A stretch of DNA of 62,297 nt. Source: an uncultured Sutterella sp. GTDB taxonomy: Bacteria; Pseudomonadota; Gammaproteobacteria; Burkholderiales; Burkholderiaceae_F. Shown here in pieces: positions 9,580 through 18,738 of this stretch. Positions within the stretch are counted from its first letter, which is position 1. The number at the start of each line of letters is the position of its first letter. The notes under the pieces are model-generated. The model was not told the DNA's origin, searched no databases, and was given only the letters and a program-made list of their open reading frames with translations. A program made the position numbers and the translations under genes. Location: positions 1 to 62,297 of the forward strand of contig UPZS01000007.1 of the NCBI GenBank assembly GCA_900538905.1, given 5' to 3'.

Positions 9580-9696
9580 GTTTTTGGGACCACAACCAAC
9601 AAAATCTGCTTGTCGTACTTTACCTTGTCGAGAAGCTCGAAAGCAGCAGGCAAACGGAATTTGCACGGATTGAGCAAAAATCGGGTATTGAAATGC

Positions 9697-9887
9697 CTAC
9701 GATCGTTTTGCTTGCAGTGCCAGACGGATCAGGCGGACAGCTTGATCGGCCATGTAGAGCGGAATGTTGAGTACGTCGCCGTCCAAGCGCAGATTGTCCA
9801 GCGAAAAGCGAACGCTCAGTGGCGTTTGTTCGGCAAACTTCTCCTGATATTTTCGAAGGCTTCGCGCTTTGACACATCAATGACCTC
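9697..9887 (-). pseudogene. Frameshifted remnant of a small gene
   Basis: Two minus-strand frames carry protein-like sequence that join only through a frameshift near 9845. The first frame, from about 9887, reads EVIDVSKREAFENIR and then hits a stop. The second frame reads RKYQEKFAEQTPLSVRF and continues with a hydrophobic/charged pattern through LDGDVLNIPLYMADQ to ALQAKRS and TAG at 9697. The second frame has no acceptable start codon. I do not recognise the family. It could instead be a short real peptide plus chance. Confidence 0.35.
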
Positions 9888-9943
9888 ACAAAATTCTTAA
9901 TAAAAATGTGAGAAAAATCACAAAATTATGAATTTTTATGTGA
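9886..9943. promoter_or_regulatory. Cluster of TGTGA/TCACA half-sites with a perfect CRP/FNR-family-like palindrome
   Basis: Half-sites occur at 9886-9890 (TCACA), 9907-9911 (TGTGA), 9918-9922 (TCACA) and 9939-9943 (TGTGA). The middle pair forms TGTGA-N6-TCACA, the CRP consensus. The outer pairs form TCACA-N16-TGTGA, and the unit TCACAAAATT repeats with a 32-bp period. The half-site spacing alternates 21, 11 and 21 bp, close to whole helical turns. The AT-rich region lies upstream of the broken gene and 3' of hemB, so the target promoter is unclear. Confidence 0.45.
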
Positions 9944-9977
9944 TTTTACGAAGCGCAGAGACACCTTTTTCAAGGTC

Positions 9978-10008
9978 AAAAAAGCCCGACACCGGAGGCA
10001 TCGGGCTT
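9978..10008 (-). terminator. Rho-independent terminator of hemB
   Basis: AAGCCCGA (9982-9989) pairs with TCGGGCTT (10001-10008). On the minus strand the stem is followed by a run of six U. It lies about 30 bp beyond the hemB stop. Confidence 0.85.
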
Positions 10009-10039
10009 GGGGCTACGAGATCAACCGTCTTGGTTCGGA

Positions 10040-11056
<1,017 letters not shown>

Positions 11057-11092
11057 TCAAAAGTCCCCGTGAGAATAAAGAATACTGAAAGG

Positions 11093-11752
11093 TTACGCCG
11101 ACGGCGTGTCTGCCGACAGGCGCCCTTCCGGATCAATCCAGGTTAAAAGTCGTTGCTGAAGTTCTTCGACGCCTTCTTTTTTAAGTCCCGAGAAAAGCTG
11201 AACTTCCACATGATCCCCGAGCTGTTGAGCTCGGGCGCGGGCTTTGGCAAGCACCGTATTGCGTTCGGCACGCTTGATCTGGTCGCATTTGTTAATGAGC
11301 CAGAGCTGGCGCACGTGACTGCGTGACGAAAAAAAGTCAATGAGCCACTCGTCGGCCGGCATAAAGGGACGACGAGCGTCCATGACAATCACGATGCCGG
11401 TGAGCGACGGACGATCAGCAAGGTAACCGCCGATCAGTCGGCTCCAGGTTTCGCGGATTTCCGGAGCGGCTTTGGCGTAGCCGTAGCCCGGCAGATCCAC
11501 CAGGTGTGCAATCTGCTCGCGTTCCTTGCTGTCAGGAATTTTGCGAGAAAGCGTAAAGAAGTTGATAAGTTGCGTGCGGCCCGGTGTCTTGGACGCAAAC
11601 GCGAGGCGCCCTTGACGGGTGAGCACGTTGATGGTCGTGCTTTTGCCGGCGTTGGAGCGGCCGGCAAAGGCGATTTCAGGCAGGCCCGCGCCGGGCAGTT
11701 GGCTCACGGCGGCGGCCGAAGTCAGAAAACGTGCGGAGTCAAAAAGCGACAT
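11093..11752 (-). CDS. engB: Ribosome biogenesis GTPase EngB/YihA
   Basis: 219 residues. The GTPase motifs are clear: G1 GRSNAGKS at residues 31-38, G3 DLPGYGYA and G4 NKCDQ. EngB/YsxC/YihA proteins assist assembly of the large ribosomal subunit. The gene lies upstream of hemB on the same strand with a 39-bp gap, so co-transcription is possible. Confidence 0.95.
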   Translation of the reverse strand: MSLFDSARFLTSAAAVSQLPGAGLPEIAFAGRSNAGKSTTINVLTRQGRLAFASKTPGRTQLINFFTLSRKIPDSKEREQIAHLVDLPGYGYAKAAPEIRETWSRLIGGYLADRPSLTGIVIVMDARRPFMPADEWLIDFFSSRSHVRQLWLINKCDQIKRAERNTVLAKARARAQQLGDHVEVQLFSGLKKEGVEELQQRLLTWIDPEGRLSADTPSA

Positions 11753-11808
11753 GGGTCACACCAAAAAGAAAGACAGAGAGATGTTAGAAAACAAAACTGA
11801 GAAAACTG

Positions 11809-12921
11809 TTAAGCTCTTTTAACTTGCGGGATGTCGGCGTTGTCGATCGTATCGATGAAACCGCCGCCCAGACAAACTTCGCCTTGATAAAGCACGGCGG
11901 ATTGCCCCGGGGTGGCGGCCCACTGCGGGACGGGGAACGAAAGGTCGATGCTTTCGGCATCAACCGATGCGACCTCGCAGGCGCCGTCGGGCGCACGATA
12001 GCGGGTTTTGACCGTCACGGGTGTGCCGGGTTCGGGAGCGTGTCCCGACACCCAACTTGTGCGCACCGCTTTGAGCGTATGCGTGTTGAGCCACGGGTGT
12101 TCATGCCCCTGTACGATCCAAAGCGTATTGGTGGCAAGGTCCTTGCGGGCCACAAACCAAGGCTCTCCCGTGCCCTCTCGGCTGCCGCCCACGCCGATGC
12201 CCTTGCGCTGGCCGAGCGTATAAAAACTCAGACCCACGTGTTCGCCCACGATTTTGCCCGTGTCGGTACGAATGGGACCGGGGTGCGTCGGAAGGTAGCG
12301 AGAGAGAAATTCGCGGAAAGGTCGCTCGCCGATAAAGCAGATGCCGGTGGAATCCTTTTTGCCTGCAACCGACAAATCGAGCATGCGTGCGATTTCTCGT
12401 ACCTTGGTTTTCGGCAGTTCTCCCACGGGAAAAATCGCCTTTTCCAACTGCTGTTGATTGAGACGATGCAGGAAGTAGCTTTGATCCTTGCTGCCGTCGA
12501 GACCGCGCAAAAGCTCAACGCCGTTGTCGGTCTGGCGTACGCGCGCATAGTGTCCGGTGGCAATCTTCTCTGCACCCAATTCCATCGCGTAGTCCAAAAA
12601 CGCGTTGAACTTGATTTCCGAATTGCACAGCACGTCCGGATTGGGCGTGCGGCCGGCCTGATATTCGCGCAGAAATTCGGAAAAAACACGCTCCTTGTAC
12701 TCTTTGGCAAAGTTCACGGCTTCCAGATCAATCCCGATCTTTTCGGCCGCGCTTGCCGCATCCAGAAAGTCCTGGCGGCTCGAGCAGTATTCGCTGTCAT
12801 CGTCGTCTTCCCAGTTTTTCATGAATACGCCGGTGACGTCGTATTCTTGTTCCTTAAGAAGCCAGGCGCTCACGGCGCTGTCAACGCCGCCGCTCATGCC
12901 CAGTACCACTTTGACTGCCAT
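11809..12921 (-). CDS. mnmA: tRNA-specific 2-thiouridylase MnmA
   Basis: 370 residues from ATG 12921, the start that gives the standard [16 protein letters not shown]-terminus. The open frame to 13053 is an unlikely extension. The PP-loop SGGVDS binds ATP. The catalytic cysteines lie in [12 protein letters not shown] and [12 protein letters not shown]. The enzyme thiolates U34 of tRNA-Lys, tRNA-Glu and tRNA-Gln. Confidence 0.97.
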   Translation of the reverse strand: MAVKVVLGMSGGVDSAVSAWLLKEQEYDVTGVFMKNWEDDDDSEYCSSRQDFLDAASAAEKIGIDLEAVNFAKEYKERVFSEFLREYQAGRTPNPDVLCNSEIKFNAFLDYAMELGAEKIATGHYARVRQTDNGVELLRGLDGSKDQSYFLHRLNQQQLEKAIFPVGELPKTKVREIARMLDLSVAGKKDSTGICFIGERPFREFLSRYLPTHPGPIRTDTGKIVGEHVGLSFYTLGQRKGIGVGGSREGTGEPWFVARKDLATNTLWIVQGHEHPWLNTHTLKAVRTSWVSGHAPEPGTPVTVKTRYRAPDGACEVASVDAESIDLSFPVPQWAATPGQSAVLYQGEVCLGGGFIDTIDNADIPQVKRA

Positions 12922-13077
12922 CGCACAAATCCTTGAAAAAAGGGAAAGACAAAACGAAACTCGCGGCCCAAAACCTCCCGTCGACTTTTTGAAAAGTCGC
13001 AAACAGTGGCTTTGAGGCCGCGATGCACAAACGGGCGCCGCGGTGTGCGGCACCGTCAGATCATCTGAGATCGAATT

Positions 13078-13509
13078 TTAGTGGACAGTTCCCACGAGCG
13101 GCTGTACGTCGGCCTGAGTGGCGTGGCACAGCAGACATTCGTGGCGCGAGGCAGACACGGCAAGCTTGCCGTCGACTTTGGTCCAGTGGGTGGCAGGCAT
13201 TGCGGTGGCTTCGCCCTTTACCTTAGCCGCGCCGATCTTAGCCTGATTGCCGTGGCACATGATGCAGGGGTTGTTTTCGCGCGTGATCTTGAAGTTGTCG
13301 ATCGCGTGCGGAATCATCGCGGGCATGCCCATCTGGGTTTCGCGGTACAGTCCCGCGTTTTCGCCGTAGGCTTTCGGCGTCGGCGTTTCAAAGGGGCTCG
13401 TCTTTTCCAGACTCATCGTGTTGATGTCGACGGGCTGCTGCACGGCGCAGGCCGTGATGGCAACAGTCGCAGCGATGGAAAGGGCGGCTGTCAAAATCAA
13501 TTTTTTCAT
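13078..13509 (-). CDS. napB: Diheme cytochrome c subunit of periplasmic nitrate reductase
   Basis: 143 residues. Two heme c motifs are present: CIMCH at 82-86 and CLLCH at 125-129. NapB passes electrons to NapA in the periplasm. The signal peptide ends VAITAC, which fits a lipobox, so this NapB may be membrane-anchored as a lipoprotein rather than soluble. That is inference. It is the last gene of the nap operon, 19 bp after napH. Confidence 0.94.
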   Translation of the reverse strand: MKKLILTAALSIAATVAITACAVQQPVDINTMSLEKTSPFETPTPKAYGENAGLYRETQMGMPAMIPHAIDNFKITRENNPCIMCHGNQAKIGAAKVKGEATAMPATHWTKVDGKLAVSASRHECLLCHATQADVQPLVGTVH

Positions 13510-13528
13510 GGCTCACTCCAGAAATTCT

Positions 13529-14416
13529 TTACTCGTTGTTCGACTCGGTTGCTTGCGGCTTGGCTTGAAAACGCGTGGCAAAACGAATGGCGTTTTCTGG
13601 GCACACGGCAGCACACCGACCGCAGTTGGTGCACTCGCCCGAGGCAATGAAGCCTCGTTGAGCCGCGAGCTTGAAATTGAGTACATGGGCTTCGGGACAC
13701 ACACGCAGACAGTCACCGCATTTGGTGCAGCGTTCGTTGTCAAAGATGGGTTTGACGACGCCAACTTTGCCGACAACGGACCAGAAGGCGCCCAGCGGAC
13801 ACAGATGTCCGCACCAACCGCGCTCCAACAGCAGCAGGTCCAACGCAAAGACGCCCGTGACGGCCGCCACAAGTCCTGCACCCACGCCCCAGATAAGTTC
13901 GCGCCACAGGAAAGCCTGAGGACTTACCCACTCAAAGGCGGCGGTGCCGGAGACGGCCGAAGCAAGCAGCGCGCCTACGGCAAGCGCGTAGCGCGCGTGA
14001 CGCGACAGACGCAGGCTTGACGCCGGGACGTTGAGCGACTTACGGACGCTGAAAGCGGCATCAGTGACGATGTTCATCGGGCAGACCCATGCGCAAAAGG
14101 CGCGGCCGCCCGCAATCACATAGATCGCCAGCACAATGAGCGCGCCCGTGACCATCGTGAGTTCCGGTTTGTGTCCGGCAAAAAGCTTTTGCAGGAGCGC
14201 AAACGGGTCCGACATGGGAACGGTGCCGGCAATGAGTGAACTCGTGAGCGTACCGTTTAAAAGCGGTTCGCCCAACAGCGTCCAGCCAAGCCGAACGGTA
14301 CCGATGAAAAGCGCGAGCACGGCAAGCTGCACGAAGCGGCGAGCCACACTGAGCGCCAACATGCGCGACTTGATTTTCTGCGGCGAAACCGCAGGTAAAG
14401 AGGCTTTTTGACTCAT
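13529..14416 (-). CDS. napH: NapH, membrane quinol dehydrogenase component
   Basis: 295 residues with four or more membrane helices. Two CxxxCP motifs (CAWVCPMN, CGHLCPLGAF) and two C-terminal [4Fe-4S] binding segments (CTKCGDCLRVCP, CTNCGRCAAVCP) define NapH. With NapG it moves electrons from quinol towards the periplasmic reductase. The gene overlaps napG by 4 bp. Because no NapC is encoded here, NapGH is probably the main electron entry route. Confidence 0.95.
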   Translation of the reverse strand: MSQKASLPAVSPQKIKSRMLALSVARRFVQLAVLALFIGTVRLGWTLLGEPLLNGTLTSSLIAGTVPMSDPFALLQKLFAGHKPELTMVTGALIVLAIYVIAGGRAFCAWVCPMNIVTDAAFSVRKSLNVPASSLRLSRHARYALAVGALLASAVSGTAAFEWVSPQAFLWRELIWGVGAGLVAAVTGVFALDLLLLERGWCGHLCPLGAFWSVVGKVGVVKPIFDNERCTKCGDCLRVCPEAHVLNFKLAAQRGFIASGECTNCGRCAAVCPENAIRFATRFQAKPQATESNNE

Positions 14417-15180
14417 AGCAGCGGATCGTCCATGTTGTTGAGAAAATCAAGCCCGCCGGGTTCGGTCGGCGTTTCAGGCTTCTTAACTTCGGGTTTGTCG
14501 GCCGGATTGCCCGGATGATGCGGCTGATCTTTGCGCCAACCCAGACGATAGTGCTCGCCGATGCGGCCCAGGAACGTCTTCGGATCAATGATGTTGATGG
14601 CCGGCACCTGTGTCGGACACCCGTAGACGCACAACCCGCAGCCTGTGCAGTGATCGGGATTGATCACGGGCACGAAGACGGCATGTTTGCTCAATTCGCG
14701 CGGATGGGGCTTTAAGAGCAGCGCCTCGTTTCGAAGCGGACAATCGCGGTAGCAGACTTCGCAACGCAGCCCTTGCCAGCTCAGACACGAGTTGGGGTCG
14801 ATGGCGGCAATGCCCATGCGGGCTTTGCGAATCGAGTCCAACTTGCGGTTCAGGGCGCCCGACGGGCACACCTTGACGCAGGGAATGTCCTCGCACATGT
14901 AGCAGGGGATCTTGCGGGGCTCGAAGTAGGGAGTTCCGTAGGGAACTTTGGCTGCGAGTTTGGCAAGCTTGAGCGTGTCGAAGGGGCAAGCCTTGACGCA
15001 CAGGCCGCAGCGGATGCACTTGTCGTAGAAGGCATCATCGGCGCCCGGCGGCAGCGGTTCAAAGCCCTTGGACTTTGCGGTGCCCACGAACGCCGTAAGA
15101 CCGGCGCCTGCGGCAGCCGCAACGCCTGCGCCTTCCAGAAGCAGGCCGAGAGCCTGACGTCTTGTCGCTTTGATCGTCAT
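14413..15180 (-). CDS. napG: NapG, Tat-exported polyferredoxin of nitrate reductase
   Basis: 255 residues. The N-terminus ATRRQALGLLLEGAG is a Tat signal. Four [4Fe-4S] clusters are readable: CIRCGLCVKACP, CYMCEDIPCVKVCP, CEVCYRDCP and CTGCGLCVYGCP. It is the periplasmic partner of NapH. The gene starts 113 bp after the napA stop, and that gap holds a strong hairpin. Confidence 0.95.
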   Translation of the reverse strand: MTIKATRRQALGLLLEGAGVAAAAGAGLTAFVGTAKSKGFEPLPPGADDAFYDKCIRCGLCVKACPFDTLKLAKLAAKVPYGTPYFEPRKIPCYMCEDIPCVKVCPSGALNRKLDSIRKARMGIAAIDPNSCLSWQGLRCEVCYRDCPLRNEALLLKPHPRELSKHAVFVPVINPDHCTGCGLCVYGCPTQVPAINIIDPKTFLGRIGEHYRLGWRKDQPHHPGNPADKPEVKKPETPTEPGGLDFLNNMDDPLL

Positions 15181-15230
15181 CGTATCGGTTGGGTTTTCAG
15201 TAAAAGCCGTGTTGTCCGAAGCTTTCTCCC

Positions 15231-15260
15231 GAAGCCGTTTTACTGCAGTAAGACGGCTTC
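15231..15260 (-). other. Intercistronic hairpin between napA and napG
   Basis: A 15-bp stem with one mismatch occupies all 30 bases (GAAGCCGT arm at 15231-15238, ACGGCTTC at 15253-15260, central TTACTGCAGTAA). On the minus transcript it lies 33 nt past the napA stop and has no U-run. It is more likely an RNA-processing or 3'-stabilising stem, giving more napA than napGHB message, than a terminator. Confidence 0.6.
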
Positions 15261-15293
15261 AGAGAGATAAGCGCGTGTGTCAAAGTCGCCCGA

Positions 15294-18035
15294 TTAGGCC
15301 TTCGTGACGCGAACCGCAGACTTCTTGAAGTCGGGTTCAGCCGAGATCGGGTCGGTTGCGTCAATGCAAAGCTTGTTGACCTGAACCGATTCGTCGAAGA
15401 AGGCCATCCAGACCGTGCCGCGCGGCATCTTCATGCGGCCCTGCGTTTCCACAAGAGCTTTGATGCTGCCGCGGCGGCTGGTGATCTGCGCGACGTCGTT
15501 GCGCTTCAGACCACGTTTCTGAGCGTCGGTTGGGTGCATATAGAGAACGGCCGACGGAGCAGCGCGGTGCAGTTCGGGCACGCGACGGGTCATCGAGCCG
15601 GTGTGCCAGTGCTCCAGAATACGGCCCGTGCAGAGCATCAGGTCGTAGTTGGAATCGGGCTTTTCGACCGGTTCGGCAAACGGACGGAAGAAAATCTTCG
15701 CACGGCCGGGCAGGGGCTTGGGCGTCTTGTCGGTGATGCCGTCGAGGTTGCCCTGCGGAATGGCCTTCATGAGCTTGCCGTAGAACTCGAAGTCGCCGTT
15801 TTTCACATACGGATCGTATTCGGCGTTGAAGCGATACGTCGTGGGCTTGCCGTTGACAACCGGCCAGGTGAGACCGCGGATCTTCGGATCGAGATACGTA
15901 TCGAAGTCTGCCAGATCGTGACCGTCGCCGAGCGTGAACTGACGGTATTCGGTAAAGAGGGCTTTTTCCGGGAACCAGTTAAGGCCCAGAGACTTGGCCG
16001 TGCAGCATTGCTTGCCCGGATACTTCGGATCGGGCCATGGGCACTGTTTGGTTTCGGGCATGCCGGCAAAGAGCACGTCAAAGAGGGAAGCGTCCGGATT
16101 GATGCCCATTTCCTTGGCTTTGCCGAGCACGTCCGGGAGTGTCTTCTTGCCGCCGGCGACCTTCTTTTCGCCCCAACACTCGGAGATCTTGAAGCGTTTG
16201 GAGAATTCGAGCATGGTGGCCACGTCGCTCATGGCTTCGCCCACGGGTTCGACCATCTGAGCCCAGCCTTGCGTGCGGCGCTCGGCGTTGCCGTACAGAC
16301 CCCACTTTTCGAAGATCATGGCGGTGGGAAGAATTAGGTCGGCAACCTTGGCCGAAAGGGTCGGGTAGACGTCGGAGACGACGACGAAGTTCTCGGGCTT
16401 GCGAGCAGCCTTGAGCCAATGGTTGGCATTCGGAGCCGACTGGAAGACATTGACCACTTGTGTCCACAGGAAGTTCACGGAACCGTCTTCGAGACCGCGC
16501 AACAGGCCCATGATGGGCTTACCAAGCACGGGGTTGAGCGTACCTTCGGGAATGCGCCAGAGTTTTTCGGTCTTCTTGTGGTGAGCCGGGTTGCCGACGA
16601 GCATGTCGGAAGGCAGACGGTGCGAGAAGGCGCCGACTTCACGAGCCGAACCGCAGGCCGAGGGCTGACCGGTGAGAGAGAAGGCGCCGTTACCGGGACG
16701 GCCCTGTTTGGCGGTGAGCAAATGCAGTGCGTAAATCTGTTCGTTTACCCACACGCCGCGCACGTGCTGATTGACGCCCATGCACCAGAAGGAGAGAATG
16801 TCGCGCTTGGCGTCGCAATAAATGTCAGCCAGAGCAACGAGCTTCTTTTTGAAGCTTTCGAGCGATTCGTCCGGATCTCCCTTGGCAAGTTTGGCGACGA
16901 AGTCAAGCGTATAGGGTTCCAGACCGCGCTTGTATTCTTCAAACGAAATGTGCCAGTGGCCGCCGGCGGCGGCAACTTGCTTCTGTTCGACTTCAATGCC
17001 GGCCTTGCGGCGCTGGCCAATGGCTTCAGCTTCGGTCAGGATGATCTTCTTTTGCTTGGCCTGAATGTCCTTTTCTGCTTCAAAGGCGAACTTATCGGTC
17101 GGTCGCATACCGTAGCCGATGTCGACCGTGCCGGTGGCGAAGACGCAGTGATCGTCAACGAACTTCTGGTTGTAAGCCTTGCGACGAACGATTTCTCGAG
17201 CCAGGTAGTTGAGGATCGCGAGGTCCGTATTGGGCTTGAAAATGATTTCGATATCGGCCATGCCCGAGGACATGTTCGAGTGCGTCGTCACGTTGACGAT
17301 ACGGGTGTCCTTGTGCGTGAGCTTTCGGTCGGTCACACGGCTCCAGAGAACCGGATGCGCTTCGGCCATGTTGTTGCCCCAAAGCACCATTGCGTTGCAC
17401 TTTTCGATGTCGTCATAGACGTTCATCGGTTCGTCCACGCCGAAGGTCTGGTAGAAGCCCACCACGGCGGAAGCCATGCACAGACGGGCGTTGGGGTCGA
17501 TATTGTTGGAGCGGAAGCCGGCTTTGAGCATCTTCGAAGCCGTGTAGGCTTCGGGAATCGTGTACTGACCCGAGCCGATGATAGCGACGCCTTCGGGGCC
17601 CTTTTCCTGGTAGATGCGGCGGAACTGGCGTTCCATTTCGTCGAAGGCCTGTTCCCAGCTCACAGCCACAAACTGCCCGTTCTTGTCGAATTTGCCGTCC
17701 TTCATGCGCATGAGTGGGCGCGTCAGGCGATCCTGGCCATAGAGAATCTTGGCGTTGAAGTAGCCTTTGATGCAGTTCAGGCCGCGATTGACAGGAGCGT
17801 CGGGGTCACCCTTGGTGGCGACGATGCGGCCGTTCATTGTGCCGACCTGCAGACCGCAACCGGTACCGCAGAAGCGGCAGACGCCCTTGTGCCATTCGAT
17901 GCCGGCGTCGGCGGCCTGAGCAGCCTGCGCACACGCCTGCGTCACGGGTAAGCCCACCGACATGGCGGCGGTGGCGGCAACCCCTGTTTTCAAGAGTTCA
18001 CGTCTTGAGATGGGAATGACTTTCTTTTGAGCCAT
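15294..18035 (-). CDS. napA: Periplasmic nitrate reductase catalytic subunit
   Basis: 913 residues from ATG 18035. A GGAGAG ribosome site precedes this start, and the protein opens with a Tat signal (ISRRELLKTGVAATAAMS). The upstream open frame to 18335 is not used. The [4Fe-4S] ligands are C53, C56, C60 and C88. The molybdenum-ligating cysteine lies in ARLCMASA at about residue 186. It reduces nitrate to nitrite in the periplasm using Mo-bis-MGD. Gene order is napD-napA-napG-napH-napB. Confidence 0.98.
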   Translation of the reverse strand: MAQKKVIPISRRELLKTGVAATAAMSVGLPVTQACAQAAQAADAGIEWHKGVCRFCGTGCGLQVGTMNGRIVATKGDPDAPVNRGLNCIKGYFNAKILYGQDRLTRPLMRMKDGKFDKNGQFVAVSWEQAFDEMERQFRRIYQEKGPEGVAIIGSGQYTIPEAYTASKMLKAGFRSNNIDPNARLCMASAVVGFYQTFGVDEPMNVYDDIEKCNAMVLWGNNMAEAHPVLWSRVTDRKLTHKDTRIVNVTTHSNMSSGMADIEIIFKPNTDLAILNYLAREIVRRKAYNQKFVDDHCVFATGTVDIGYGMRPTDKFAFEAEKDIQAKQKKIILTEAEAIGQRRKAGIEVEQKQVAAAGGHWHISFEEYKRGLEPYTLDFVAKLAKGDPDESLESFKKKLVALADIYCDAKRDILSFWCMGVNQHVRGVWVNEQIYALHLLTAKQGRPGNGAFSLTGQPSACGSAREVGAFSHRLPSDMLVGNPAHHKKTEKLWRIPEGTLNPVLGKPIMGLLRGLEDGSVNFLWTQVVNVFQSAPNANHWLKAARKPENFVVVSDVYPTLSAKVADLILPTAMIFEKWGLYGNAERRTQGWAQMVEPVGEAMSDVATMLEFSKRFKISECWGEKKVAGGKKTLPDVLGKAKEMGINPDASLFDVLFAGMPETKQCPWPDPKYPGKQCCTAKSLGLNWFPEKALFTEYRQFTLGDGHDLADFDTYLDPKIRGLTWPVVNGKPTTYRFNAEYDPYVKNGDFEFYGKLMKAIPQGNLDGITDKTPKPLPGRAKIFFRPFAEPVEKPDSNYDLMLCTGRILEHWHTGSMTRRVPELHRAAPSAVLYMHPTDAQKRGLKRNDVAQITSRRGSIKALVETQGRMKMPRGTVWMAFFDESVQVNKLCIDATDPISAEPDFKKSAVRVTKA

Positions 18036-18186
18036 ATTTTCTCTCCTGGGCAGATGCACCGAAGCGATATCAGATTTCGATCCGAAGACCGATCGGTGGC
18101 TTGTGAAGAACAGCTTTTTTAAGGAGCACCGAAGTTTTATTGTGGTTGTTGAACTCGGCGCCGGTTGAAAAAAGTTGAAGAAAAAA

Positions 18187-18432
18187 TCAGATTTCGTCAT
18201 CGTCCGGTTCGTTGCGATGAACAATGAGACTGACGTCGGCAACGGACGGCAACGATTGAATGGCGCGGAAGCGTTCGGTTTCAGCTTCGACCGAGGGTTC
18301 TTCAAGAACGACGACGTAGCGGCCGGAAGCCGCATCGGATTGATGAACTTCGACGGGAAGCGATTTAAGCGCTTCGCCGACAGATGCGAACTGACCGGGC
18401 TTGCAGGTCACCACCAGGCCGGAATAAAACAT
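18187..18432 (-). CDS. napD: NapD, chaperone for the NapA Tat signal
   Basis: 81 residues from ATG 18432, which has AAGGAG about 10 nt upstream. The longer frame to 18477 adds an Arg-rich extension untypical of NapD. The ferredoxin-like alpha/beta fold is suggested by YSGLVVTCKPGQF and a central GRYVVVLEE strand. NapD binds the twin-arginine signal of NapA and delays export until the cofactor is inserted. It is the first gene of the nap operon. Confidence 0.88.
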   Translation of the reverse strand: MFYSGLVVTCKPGQFASVGEALKSLPVEVHQSDAASGRYVVVLEEPSVEAETERFRAIQSLPSVADVSLIVHRNEPDDDEI

Positions 18433-18535
18433 CGGGGGGTCTCTCCTTGCTGCGACGTTGTGTTTTGTTCTACGCACAGTATCCAGTAATTTACTTGTTT
18501 TTGACGATCGGAGAAGTTCAATAAGTAAAGAAATT

Positions 18536-18549
18536 TTGAGTCAAATCAA
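18536..18549 (-). promoter_or_regulatory. FNR-like box upstream of napD
   Basis: TTGAGTCAAATCAA matches the FNR consensus TTGAT-N4-ATCAA with one mismatch. If it acts at -41.5, transcription would start near 18501 and give a leader of about 70 nt to napD. This fits anaerobic induction of nap. No convincing -10 hexamer was picked out. Confidence 0.5.
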
Positions 18550-18631
18550 GCCTGTTCACGTAAATTGGCCTGGTTTGTCAGCAGGCCATTTGTTCCTCAA
18601 AAGGAATAACGCAACGAGGATCAATAGACAC

Positions 18632-18696
18632 AAAAAAACGGAGTCCGAAGACTCCGTTTTTTTGTTTCGGCAGGTCCAGGCTTTGCCTGAACCTGC
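18632..18696. terminator. Bidirectional terminator downstream of dcuB, plus a second hairpin
   Basis: CGGAGTC-CGAA-GACTCCG (18639-18656) is flanked by seven A on one side and seven T on the other, so it works in both directions. A second imperfect stem, GCAGGTCCAGGC with GCCTGAACCTGC, follows at about 18670-18696. The pair lies between the divergent nap upstream region and the 3' end of dcuB. Confidence 0.85.
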
Positions 18697-18738
18697 TCAT
18701 CCCCTGTCCCAAAACTCTACAGGTAGATGTTGTTGTTT

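Noticed and set aside
9620..9889. 89-residue minus open frame upstream of the metallo-beta-lactamase-fold gene
   Set aside because: The protein-like sequence lies in two other frames of the same strand; this frame reads as low-information sequence.
16419..17951. 510-residue open frame antisense to napA
   Set aside because: No motif, compositional shadow of a strongly conserved gene. Similar long antisense frames lie opposite dcuB (18727-20154), fumarase (20865-22241), the AOR gene (30727-32187), the tetraheme cytochrome (33043-34365) and the porin (46796-48118).
18036..18335. 100-residue N-terminal extension of NapA
   Set aside because: It would place the Tat signal inside the protein. ATG 18035 has a ribosome site and gives the standard start.
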